A DNA stretch of 34,034 nt from Zygnema cylindricum (lineage: Eukaryota > Streptophyta > Zygnematophyceae > Zygnematales > Zygnemataceae): assembly GCA_037447655.1 (NCBI GenBank), contig JBBHKE010002542.1, positions 188,001-222,034 on the forward strand, written 5' to 3'. Below, piece after piece: positions 1-9,629 of the stretch. Below the pieces are notes generated by a model, which ran no database searches, was not told the DNA's origin, and saw only the letters and a program-made list of their open reading frames with translations. Position 1 is the first letter of the stretch; every line of letters starts with the position of its first letter. A program made the position numbers and the translations under genes.

Positions 1-96
1 AAAGGAAAAAGGAAAAAGAAAAAGAAAAATGGGAGGGGGTGTTTGTTTACTTTTTTGTGGAAGTAGAAAGGGAAAAAGACTAGAAAATAAAAGGAG
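1..96 (+). mobile_element. Ty1/copia element A, 3' end of internal region with polypurine tract
   Basis: This A-rich stretch resembles the sequence just before the LTR at 5616 (same order: A/G-rich run, GGGAG, TTTGTTTA, then GACTAGAAAATAA). It ends in a purine tract (about 79-96, AGAAAATAAAAGGAG) immediately before the LTR start TGTTGA. No open frame survives. It is the last remnant of an element whose body lies left of the window. Confidence 0.7.
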
Positions 97-1103
97 TGTT
101 GATATTTGTGTATTTTCTAGGTTTGTAAAAGGATAGAAAAAGGCAGAGGCAGTCTGCCTCTAATTCCCCTCTCCAAGCCCCCACACTTGTTGTAGTCACT
201 AAAGGCTGGATAGGGAGCTAGAGCCATGACTGCCTAAGCTCTCTAGAGAAGACAGGGGGTAAATTAGTAAGACTTACCAAAAGGTATTTGACGGACACAA
301 GAATTGATTCTGGTACCTACCGTCCGTCAATCCGCCGTTAGCCGGTGACTTTATCCATTTAGACTAGAGCTGGTATTACGACGTATGGGGTTTGATAATC
401 ATTTAAATGGTTACACGTAGACTAGTTCATTTAACTGGAAATATATACGTATTACATAGATACAGTTAGTACGGAGTACAAATTTATTTATTGAAACGGA
501 TACCGCGCATTTGGATCGACCGCGAAACAAATACCGCGCGTCTATTTTCAACAGCTATAAATGTAGCCGGATTTGATCGGACGGCCACGATAGGCGCCGC
601 GATTGCGGGATATGTACTTTTGGCGGTTTGCGATCATCGCCACATAGGATGACACATGGCATGTCAGCATTGGATTGCGGCAACACCGGAGATTACAGAA
701 CAAAAAGATATATGACATGTGTTGACATTTGAGCCATATCGTACGATTATCGTACAGAAAGTACACCGGCACCTGTACTTCTCTGTACGGTACAATGAAG
801 TGATTGGTGCCGTACGTCAGTAGATAGGGTCTTAGAGTGAGAATAGGACTTATGTCATGCCGCATCTCGTCGGTCACTTTTCTTGTCTATATTTAGGGTT
901 TAGGACGGGCAGTCGCCACACTATTTGGTATTTGTGTGTTATTTGGGTTTTGCAAGACTGTACATATTTCCATCGCCGTATATGTCGACCGTACATATTT
1001 ATTGTTCACGTAATTTCAGCCGACGAAGTTGACCGTACATACTTATATTTCACGCAATTCTCGCGACAACGTCCGTACTTTAATTTTTTGTCGCAGATTT
1101 TGG

Positions 1104-1288
1104 CGTGACGCGACAAATGATTCTAGCACGTATTCTGCGACATATGATTTCGGAATGTCGGTGACGCGACGTAGGATTTCGAACATTAATGACGCGATGT
1201 ACAATTTCGAAAGTGTGTGACGTGACGTATGATTTTTGAAACCTAGGCGACGCGACGTGCGATTTCGTATTGTTGGCGACGCACGCCG
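1104..1288. repeat. Imperfect ~29-bp tandem repeat with GACGCGAC core
   Basis: About six degenerate units start with G(T)GACGCGAC(G/A)T followed by A(G/T)GATTTCGAA, beginning near 1104, 1137, 1161, 1191, 1219 and 1249. A longer pair of about 43 bp (GACCGTACATA...) precedes them near 987 and 1030. All lie in the left half of the nested insertion. Confidence 0.65.
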
Positions 1289-1909
1289 ATTGGTTGTATT
1301 TTAAGCCGTGAACCCATGTAGGTTCACCCATTCACATGTAGTTAGGAAGGGTTTTAATCCGCGGATTGTGAATTCTGTAACGTAGGCATATGGTTCTGGT
1401 CGCTTATTAGCCATGACCCAAACTGGTCGCAGATGGTACAGTAAAATACTCTCACGCTATTGGTTAGTTAGAAATGTCAGGAATTAGTACTTTGGCTGTT
1501 TCGTTGGTACTTAGGCTATTGCTGTAGGTTTTGTACTCCCATAATTTGAGAGTACAGGAATTGATCGAAAAGGACTTATATTTTCTTGTCTTTTTCCCTT
1601 GTCTTTTCCCTTGTCTTTTCCCTTAGTCAAATTGTCAGTGTTTTTCTGCAAGGTTTTTTCTGCCTTGGTTAGTTTAACGCCTAGTCTTTCTCTTTTCTCT
1701 ATTATACTTTCCATGTAAGCCCTACAATTTAATTCACTCGGTTTTGGCCGGAGTCCGCACAGTTTCCCTTCAACAACCTCTTTTAGTGTGGATTCTGCAG
1801 ACTTTCCCAGCTATCTCTGGACCCTTGTGGATGCATTTTGTGAATTAGGATTTGATTTGTTATCGTGTAATTTATGTTGCCTTTGTTGAAGTTTATTTGT
1901 GGGTTTCTA

Positions 1910-2155
1910 GAATCCGGTTATCTCGGATTCTCTACACATTTCCCTTGTTTCCATTGCTTGGTTTTCTATCGTCATTTTCTGCGATTGGCTTTTAGTGTGT
2001 TGGAATCCGGTTATCTCGCATTCTGTGCAGATTTTTACCGCTGCTTTCTTCTATTTTCCTCGTGCTAGTTTTACTTATTTTTTTTCTCATTGTTTGCTAT
2101 TTTGTGGCTTACTGTTTTAATTATTGCTCTGTTCGAATTCGGTTATTTTGAATTC
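1910..2155. repeat. Recurrent hairpins GAATCCG-loop-CGGATTC
   Basis: Three related 21-bp inverted repeats are spaced about 93 and 132 bp apart. At 1910-1930, GAATCCG pairs with CGGATTC around GTTATCT. At 2003-2023 the same arms have one mismatch. At 2135-2155 GAATTC occurs at both ends. Each is followed by a TCT(A/G)(C/T)A(C)A(G/C) segment and T-rich sequence. Weaker versions occur near 1735-1770 and 1796-1815. Confidence 0.6.
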
Positions 2156-2907
2156 TTTACAGTTTGCTATTTATTGTTTTCTGTTTCAGTTGCTATTTTT
2201 CTTTATTTGCAATCCTAGATCTAACTCTTGTAAGGAATACGCCCAGACCGTGGAGCCTAGTGGCTACCCATCGACATAGTAATAAATGGATCTCTCTCTC
2301 GGCTTCCCACTCACCTTTCTTTTATCCCTTCTACATGTTATTCTTTTATCATATGGTCATGTTCATTTTTGCTTTATAATGTAATTCTATTGCTTGAGGA
2401 TTTTCATTGCTCGTTTTTTCCACCTTTTTGGTACAGCTGGTTGGGTTGCATGTTTTTTTGGTTCGATTGGACACATGCACAACACTTAGAATATTTTGAG
2501 TAGGTAGTCGCCTCTCCCAGAGAGCATCTTGTATACATGGCTAACTTTGGGCAGCCATAACTATCAATTTACTTGACCATTTTCAGTGATTCTTTTTGCA
2601 GCGGACTCAAGGGAGTCCAGGCTACATAGCACTGTAGTCGGTCAGAGTTTTTTTCTGCCAAGGTGGCGGTATTTCTAAGGGAAAGTCAAAATGGGTGAAT
2701 GTGTCCAAATCTCAAATTCTAACTTTACATTCTGTGGTGGAACAGAGCACACAGAAAGTGTTATTTCACATGGGTGAATCTATATTGGGTTTTTGACTGT
2801 CAAGGGGTCAGTCATTTGGGTTTATATAAAATTGGAGTCGGCACTATCTAGATTAGCTTCTTTTGGATCTGCATACTCTGAGGGCCAATGGAGGTCTCAG
2901 AGTTTCA

Positions 2908-3108
2908 CTTGCTACTTAGGGGAGCAAATTCAGAGATTCTTTTTGCTATCGACTTAGGGAAGTCTTGCTTTTACAAGGGTGAAGGTGGTCAAAGTTATTG
3001 TCTGCCATGGTGGCGTTGTTCTTGCTAAAACACAAAGGGGTCAGGGTAATCCTAGAGGCTTCTTGGAAGCTGTCCATTATGAGGACTTATGGAGGTCTCA
3101 GAGTTTCA
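2908..3108 (+). repeat. Copia LTR 3' fragment (subfamily of LTR F)
   Basis: The block from CTTGCTACTTAGGGGAGC to GGAGGTCTCAGAGTTTCA matches the last 200 bp of the LTR at 15928-16946 better than the neighbouring LTR A. It starts mid-LTR directly at the end of LTR A and ends at the LTR terminus, where a third LTR fragment follows without spacer. Confidence 0.65.
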
Positions 3109-3608
3109 CATCATCCTATACGATGTCGAATGAGAAAAGGGCAGAACGACAACGACTTGTGCGATAATCTGGTTGGTCTAGAGGGGCTATGAGTATTTTT
3201 GGTAGGTAGCCGCCTCTCCTAGAGAGCATATTGTATAAAAGACAAACTTTGGCCAGCCATAACTATCAATTTACTTGACCATTTTCAGTGATTCTTTTTG
3301 CCGCGGACTCAGGGGGGTCTATGCTACACAAGGGTTTAGTCGTTCAAAGTTTTTGCTTTCCTAGGTGGCTGTATTTCTAAGGGAAAGTCAAAGTGGGTGA
3401 ATGTGTCCAAATCTCATATTCTAACTTTGCACTCTGTGGTGGAACTGAGCACACAGAAAGTATTTTTTCATAGGGGTGCAGCTGTAATGGAGTTTTGATT
3501 GTCAAGGGGTCATTCATTTGGGTCTATATATACTTGGAGTCGGCACTATCTACATTAGATTCTTTTGATTAGGGAATTCTGTGAGAAAATGGAGCCCATA
3601 GAATTTCA
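3109..3608 (+). repeat. Truncated 5' LTR of copia element B
   Basis: It begins mid-LTR at CATCATCCTATACGATG, shared with the LTR at 5616-7000 near 6393, so the two flank one element. Relative to that copy it lacks about 80 bp after ACGACTT near 3157. It carries TTGTATAAAA at 3231-3240 and CTATATATAC near 3525, both TATA-like. It ends ATAGAATTTCA at 3608 next to the primer-binding site. Confidence 0.75.
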
Positions 3609-3623
3609 GGTTATGGTCCCACC
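3609..3623 (+). promoter_or_regulatory. Primer-binding site, initiator tRNA-Met anticodon type, element B
   Basis: GGTTATGGTCCCACC follows the LTR end directly. It is complementary, with one mismatch, to the anticodon stem-loop of plant initiator tRNA-Met (GGTGGGCCCATAACC). This half-tRNA priming mode is known for Drosophila copia. The gag start codon (3613-3615) lies inside the site. Confidence 0.8.
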
Positions 3624-4880
3624 TTCTAGGGTGCCAATATTTGATGGAACAGACTTCACTTATTGGGAGTTTACAATGGAGGGATTGCTTTTCGAAAAGC
3701 ACTTGTGGGGAATTGTTTCGAACAAGTGAGGTGTTTGCCACCCGGCTTTGGTGGAACTTAGTACGGAGATTCATCTGGGACTTCACAGAAAACCAACTGG
3801 ATTTCAGATGCAACAGAAGGTGAAAAGAAGATCATTGCCATAGAAGGGGGAAACATGGAGAAGGAAAAAAAAACACCGATGGTGAGGGGAGCTAGGATCT
3901 CGGCTACGGTTCCACTTGTACGGACTATAACTAAACCAAAAACTGAAAAAAATGATAGGAAATAATGAGAATATAAAAATACTATAGGAAAACATCTCAT
4001 ACTTAGATACGTGTCTAAGTCCATAACTATCACTCTTTTAAATCTAACAAATCTTCGGAAATGTGGGAAACACTTAGTCAGATTTATAAGAATGAGACTA
4101 TACTGAGGCAACATTAGTAAAACTAAAATAGAGGCCCATGTTTATAAAGGCGGTAGCATGATAGAGTTTCGCAATGATATTTTTGCGTTATATGTTGAGC
4201 TAGCTAGTGCAGGGTATGTAGAATATGTGGAGAGAAAGGTTAACACACTAATTATGAAACTCCCAGATGATTACGAAAACATAATTAACCGTATGTAAGA
4301 AATGGATGGCTCCTCATGGACTTGGAGCATTACCATGGGGATAATTCTTGTGAGGGAAAGCACTTTGGAGCTTCGTAGAGGAAGTGACAGAGTGAATGCA
4401 CTAACAGCTTGTGGTGACTGGCGGAAGCATGATGAGACGAATGGCGGTGATAAGCGGAGGCGTGATGAGAGGAATGATGGTGATTGTCGGAACCGTGATG
4501 AGTGGAAGAGAGACAAAGGTAAACCTTATAGGAACTTTGGTGGAAAGAAAGGGAGAGGAAAAGAAAGGGGATCTTTGAAAAAAAGGGTTTGCTTCTTTTG
4601 TAGAGAACTGGGTCATTATATGGAGGAATGCCCTCGTTTGGAAGAACTTAGAAGTTGGAATGTGGATGAGGAGGAAGAAGGGGAAGAGGACAAAGAGGAT
4701 GAAGATATTTTGGAGCTTCTCCACTCTGGTAGTATAGATAAGAGTGAAAAGCACAAAGAAATTCCACGAAGGCAACAGTGTGCTTTTCGAGGTATAAAGG
4801 AAGTAAAGAGAGAGGAGGTACTTGAGGATGTCAAGGAGTGTAGAGTGTATGACTTAGAAATAAAAAAGTCAGATCTATGA
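3613..4880 (+). pseudogene. Ty1/copia gag of element B (broken)
   Basis: This encodes the capsid-nucleocapsid part of a copia polyprotein. The start inside the primer-binding site reads MVPPSRVPIFDGTDFTYW and is stopped by TGA at 3727. Further gag signatures recur in other frames: MWETLSQIYKNETI near 4060, then a segment ending KVNTLIMKLPDDYENI near 4235-4285, matching element E on the minus strand. The longest open stretch (4302-4880) is rich in R, K, D and G and has a CCHC zinc knuckle, CFFCRELGHYMEEC (4590-4631), followed by a run of Glu and Asp. Several frameshifts and stops show it is dead. Base composition is A-rich. Confidence 0.75.
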
Positions 4881-5164
4881 TCAATAAGTGAAAAGGGAAA
4901 AAATAAAATTAATGGAGATAATTTGATAAATATTTCTGAAACGGAAAACTTGTCTGAAAGGGAGACATCAACGGATTCCGATGAAAGGGGAGAAGTAAAT
5001 CTAAAGGGGGCTTTGAAAGATAGGGGAGAAATTGAATATTTAAAGAAAGGTTTAATGGAGGAGAAATATTCTTTCGGAATCAAAATAGAAAGTGATAGTG
5101 GAAAGAATTCCATGGGAGAGAGTGAGGAAAGTTTAGAAAATGGGGTGAGTATCATGGATAAAAT
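4881..5164 (+). other. Low-complexity remnant between gag and RNase H of element B
   Basis: An open frame from 4923 encodes a Ser/Glu/Lys-rich peptide (SERETSTDSDERGEV...) with no recognisable domain. By position it replaces protease, integrase and most of RT, which are missing. It may derive from the acidic integrase-RT linker or the region before RNase H, but similarity is too weak to decide. Confidence 0.4.
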
Positions 5165-5602
5165 ATGAGTACGGAAGACGTAGATCTTATGTGGAACTTA
5201 ATGGGGACACCTGTTCTTTGGAAAAACTTATGGGGTAATAGGTTTGACATCACTAATGGGAGTGATGCCATTTATGAAGATGTGCCTGTAAAAGGGTTAA
5301 CATCTGGGTGTGTGTTGCAGATTAGAGATGGGGTTGGATGTTTGAACGACAAGAGGGAAATTAGACTTTGTGTGGATGGAAAAGGGGTGAGGTGGATAAA
5401 ATCGTTGCTCTGATTTATGAAAAGTGGGATGCTAAATAAAATGTGTGATCATCAAGATGGAATGTTTAATATAGCTCGTCTAAAAGACATTTTAAAATAT
5501 GAGGGTATTGTCTTAAAGTTTTATGAAAAGAAAAGGAAAATGAAAAAAAAAGAGGGAGTATTTGTTTATTTGTGTGTGGGAGTCAAAAGGAAAATAGACT
5601 AG
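5165..5602 (+). pseudogene. Diverged copia RNase H remnant of element B
   Basis: Two adjoining open stretches (5165-5413 and 5417-5602) align by eye with the RNase H end of element C. The core DITNGSDAIYEDVPVKGLTS parallels DITTWSDASYEDAPMRRCTS in the relatives. RWIKSLL parallels MWVKSLL, and MCDHQDGM parallels VFCDNQAA. The catalytic context is eroded, the AQSTMEAEY motif is gone, and the end is Lys-rich. It is a much older or faster-changing copy than C or F and cannot be active. Confidence 0.6.
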
Positions 5603-5615
5603 AAAATAAGGGGAG
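5595..5615 (+). promoter_or_regulatory. Polypurine tract of element B
   Basis: TAGACTAGAAAATAAGGGGAG directly precedes the LTR start TGATGATATT. The same purine tract precedes the LTRs at 97, 9630 and 15928, as expected for plus-strand priming during reverse transcription. Confidence 0.75.
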
Positions 5616-7000
5616 TGATGATATTTGTGTATTTTCAAGGTCTTTATATAGATAGCAAAAGGCAGATGCAATCTGCCTTTAACTCTCCTCTCTATGCCCC
5701 CACACTTGTTGTAGTCATTGGAGGCTAGATAGGGAGTTACAACCATGGCTGCCTAGGCCTTCTAGGGAGACAGGAGAACAAATTGGTATACCAAAAAAAG
5801 GATTTGACAGATCTAGGAATTTATCCTATTACCTACCGTATGTCGAACCTCCATTGACCGTTAGCTTTATCCTATAGTCTAAGATCAAGGCTAGAGTATA
5901 TAGGGTACGTTAAATATCTAAACATGTCCATTGCAGTATGTGTCATTTAACAAATTACGGGACAGACTATACATAGAAAGAAATTAACCCGCACGAAATT
6001 AACAAAATGACATTTCATTTCGACGGTCCGGATAGATTATTTGAATTGAATCTACAGCGGTGGTTCAAGCCGGGATTCTAGAGTGGGCAACGTGGCGTTT
6101 TTGGACATCGCCACTCCGAATGACACGTGGCAGGTTCTTACAAGATTAGAGGATCTTCGGAACACAAGATGACAATTTTGAAAGTGACAAATGTCACATT
6201 ATGATGCTCTCGTACAGGGACCCTACAGAAAGTACTCCGGCACATGTACTTTCTTGTACGATACAGTTATGCGATTGGTCAGTACTTCAGTTGGTTCCAT
6301 GTTGACGAGAATTTCCACGGTCAACGCGGAACGACGACCGTTGAAATTCAAAGTTCAACGAAGAATATTTCGGCGAGTGAAAATGACACTCGGCATCATC
6401 TTATAGGATGCCGGAGGAGAAAAAGACAAAACGACGATGACTTATTCACCACGTGGCAGACCTAGAGTGGTGCTGCATAATTCCGTACATAAAGTACGAC
6501 GATCAACGTACTTTAGATGTACATTATGTAGTGTGCGATAATCTGATTGGTCTAGAGGGGCTGTGAGTAGGTTTTAGGACTTAAAATATTTTTGGTAGGT
6601 AGCCGCCTCTCCCAGAGAGCATCTTGTATAAAAGACAAACTTTGGCCAGCCATAACTATCAATTTACTTGACCATTTTCAGTGATTCTTTTTGCTGCGAA
6701 CTCATGGGGGCCTAAGCTACGCAGGTTGTAGTCCTTCAGAGTATTTGCCCGCCTGGGGGGGTGCATTTATAAGGGAAATTCAAAGTGGGTTAATGTGTCC
6801 AAATCTCATATTCTAACTTTGTATTCTGTGGTGGAATTGAGCACACAGAAAGTCTTATTTCACAGGGGTGAAGCTGTAATGGAGTTTTGATTTTCAAGGG
6901 GTCAATCATTTAGGTTTATAAAAACTTGGAGTCGGCACTATCTAGATTAGATTCTTTTGATTTCCGAATTCTGTGTGGCAATAGAGCCCTTAGAATTTCA
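5616..7000 (+). repeat. Copia LTR (3' LTR of element B), 1385 bp
   Basis: It runs from TGATGATATT after the polypurine tract to TAGAATTTCA. It is the longest LTR here, with about 245 extra bases (6290-6535) not seen in LTRs D or F, including AAAGTACG and CGTACTTT half-palindromes. It carries the shared GTAC hairpin at 6222-6260, TATAAAAG at 6627-6634 and TTTATAAAAA near 6915. At its 3' end, integrase-coding sequence starts at once, with no primer-binding site or gag. Confidence 0.8.
6627..6634 (+). promoter_or_regulatory. TATA-like box in LTR
   Basis: TATAAAAG lies in the shared LTR block GAGAGCATCTTGTATAAAAG and is kept in the element B 5' LTR at 3234. Older LTRs have lost it (GTATACATGG in LTR A). 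A second candidate near 6915 leaves the true initiation site uncertain. Confidence 0.45.
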
Positions 7001-9592
7001 ATATCTGGGGACCAGCAATAGTACCTTCGGTTGGGGGGAAGAGGTATATACTGATAATAACTGATGATTGGTCCAGATATTCTAGAGTCTACTTCTTAAA
7101 AACAAAGTCTGAAACACCAAAGTACTTCAAAGAATACCAAGCCTGGAGTGAGAAGTTGCACGGAACCCCCATTAAGCGAATAAGGAGTGATAATGGGGGA
7201 GAGTACACCTCTAACTATTTTGAGAAATACTTGAGAGATGAGGGAGTTCAGCATCTAAAAACTGTTGCGCATAATCCAGAACAAAATGGGGTGGCTGAAA
7301 GGTTGAACCAGATTTTGGGAGATAGTGTGTGTAGTACGTTGGCAGATAAGAAAATAGGAAGAAGATTTTGGGCAGAAGCCATGAACAGTGCTAATTACAT
7401 TAAGAATACAGTCCCCACTACAGCCGTTAAAGAAATAACACCTTATGAGAGATGGGTTGGAAGGAAACCGGATATTTCTCACTTGAAAGTATTCGCTAGT
7501 CAAGTTTACAGTCTTGACACAGATAAGAAAAACTGGAAACTAGATGCAAAAGGGAAATCGAGATATTTGGTGAGATATGATGAGGATGTCAAGGGATATA
7601 GAGTCTTTGACTTAGCTAAACAAGCTATCATTTTGGTAAAGCATCTAGTTGTCATGGATGAAGGAAAGTCATTTGATCCCTTCAAATATACTAAGAAAAT
7701 CAGAATCAATTTTGAGTCCGAGAGTGAGGAAGACTTAGATCTTCCCAGAAGGGACACAAGTCAAAACGTGATTGCAAATTCAAGGGAGATCCAAGATAGG
7801 GGAGATATACCCGAATCTCCTCATATTTCTACACACTCTGAGGAGAGAGAGGAAGAGGAGCCAGAACTGGCTTCCATGGATATAGGAGCTGATGAGACAG
7901 TAAGGGGGAACCCGAGACTTTCCTCTATTCCAGCTTCAGTTTTTGAAGGAGGACGGAGGAGCACCAAAAGACTACAAGAAAAATAGGCTGCTCACAAGGT
8001 AACGAAGCTATCTCACCTTGATGAGCCTCTGTCATACTCGGAGGCAATGGATAGTCTGGAGAAAGACCGATGGGTCAGAGCCATAAATTTTGAGATGGCT
8101 TCCATCATGGAAGCTAATACGTGGGAGCCATTGGACTGTCCTCCAGAAAGAAAACCTATTCGGTGCAAATGGGTATTTAAATTGAAACTGAACCCAGATA
8201 ATACCATTGAGAGATACAAGGCTCGGTTGGTAGTAAAGGGGTTCACCCAAAAAAATGGGATAGATTATGAGGAGGCTTTTGCTCCAGTGGTTCCGTTCCC
8301 ATCTGTAAGGATTCTCCTTAGTCTAGCAACAGCGAAAGACATGGAAATTCACCAGATGGATATCAGGACCGCTTTCCTCAATAGTTAACTAAGGGAACAA
8401 ATCTCTATGCGACAACGAGAGGGATTTATAGAGGTAGGAGAAGAAAGCAAAGTCTGCAGGCTCATAAAGTCCAAAAAATAGACATAAGCAGGCTCCTAGA
8501 CAATGGAACAAGAAATTAGATGAGTTTCTCACCGGTATGAGATATATTTGGATCAATTTCTGACGATTCTATTTATATGTTTGAGGATGAGAATGGTGTT
8601 ATTTTTATTGCAATTTATGTGGATGATTTGCTGGTGTTAAGTAAAACTATGGGAAAGATTAATAAGTTAAAGAAAGATCTTAGAAGCGAATTTGACATGA
8701 AAGATTTAGGGGAGGCTAAATATATTTTAGGGATTCAAATGTAAAGAGATAGAGGGAAGAGAATAATCAGACTTACTCAGAAGGAAGCTATCGGAAATAT
8801 GCTTGAGAAATTTCAGATGGAAAAGGCAAACAATTGTACCACTCCCAAGGACTTGAAGAAAGTAAGTGATGGGATTGTAGAAGGAGGAGTAATAATACTA
8901 GATGATCAGATGAGTCCAAAAGAGAGACAGTTTATTAAGTCTATTCGTTACAGACAAGTTGTAGGAAGCTTGATTTACTTTATGAATTCTACTAGACCGG
9001 ACATAGCAGCAAAAGTTGGAGTCCTCAGTAGGAGTATTTATGATCCTAGGAAGAGAGACTGGGAGGCAGCCAAGAGAGTCATGAGATACTTGGTGGGAAC
9101 CAAGGATTTATGGTTGCATTTGGGAGGGGAGCACACTGACATCACTACATAGAGTGATGCCAGTTATGAGGATGCACCTATGAGAAGATGCACTTCTGGA
9201 TATGTGTTATATGTGGGGGAAGGTGTTTGTTGTTGGAGTAGCAAGCAACAAAAGGTGGTTGCCCAGTCCACTATGGAGGCTGAGTACATGGCCTCTTGTT
9301 TTGCTATGAAAGAGCTGATGTGGGTCAAGTCTTTATTACAAAAATTGGGGTATATGAAGAAGGGAGTGCATGAAGTGTTTTGTGATAATCAGGCTGCAAT
9401 TGCAATTGCAGCCAATCCAAAACATCATTTTAAGGCCAAGTATATGGATATAAGATTGAGTTTTGTGAGGGAAAAGGTTGAAAACAAAATTGTGAACCTT
9501 GTTTATAGAGGTGATGGGGAAATGGTAGCTGATATGATGACAAAGCCTATGCCTTCTCCCAAGTTAAATTCTGCAGAGAAAAGTGTGGGTTA
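7001..9592 (+). pseudogene. Ty1/copia pol of element C: integrase, RT, RNase H (broken)
   Basis: This is the integrase-RT-RNase H part of a copia polyprotein. It opens at IWGP right after the LTR, so the first catalytic Asp codon is lost at the join. Second and third integrase residues are visible in SDNGGEY and in PEQNGVAERLN (about 7186-7310). An acidic linker follows, then TAG at 7984. RT starts near 8000 (MEANTWEPLDCPPERKPI, KWVFKLKLNP, QMDIRTAFLN), stops at 8386, shifts frame between about 8480 and 8600, and continues with YVDD at 8616-8627. TAA at 8742 and TAG at 9150 interrupt it again. RNase H shows SDASYEDAPMRRCTSGY, AQSTMEAEYMA and CDNQAAIAIA, ending at 9592. Gag, protease and the integrase N-terminus are absent. 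Confidence 0.9.
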
Positions 9593-9629
9593 AAAGAGAA
9601 ACTAAAGTTAGACTAGAAAATAAAGGGAG

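Larger units (their letters stand above)
853..2483. mobile_element. 1.63-kb insertion inside LTR A, possible solo LTR of another family
   Basis: The LTR text AGGACTTAGAATATTTTG is interrupted after ACTTA (848-852) and resumes with ACTTA (2484-2488), a 5-bp target-site duplication. The insert begins TGTCATGCC and ends GCACAAC; reading the duplication as 4 bp makes it TG...CA, as in an LTR. No coding region is convincing. Inside are tandem GACGCGAC repeats, three CTTTTCCCTTGT units near 1590-1625, hairpin repeats and a T-rich 3' half. A solo LTR or non-autonomous element fits best; the strand is not known. Confidence 0.65.
97..2907 (+). repeat. LTR of copia element A, split by a nested insertion
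   Basis: The LTR begins TGTTGATATT after a polypurine tract and ends GAGTTTCA. It shares blocks in order with the LTRs at 5616, 9630 and 15928: the CACTTGTTGTAGTCA motif near 186, an inverted repeat GACGGAC/GTCCGTC at about 289-328, a GTAC hairpin at 751-790, and the block GCCTCTCCCAGAGAGCAT near 2509. Without the insertion at 853-2483 it is about 1.18 kb. Read against LTR B, the boundary at 2907 is where the primer-binding site would begin, but here another LTR fragment follows instead. Confidence 0.75.

Noticed and set aside
548-1331. Small open frames on both strands in LTR A and the insertion
   Set aside because: They cross LTR and repeat boundaries and show no domain.
4401-5155. Minus-strand open frames rich in Ser, Phe and Leu opposite element B gag
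   Set aside because: They are the complement of an A/G-rich gag with a zinc knuckle on the plus strand.
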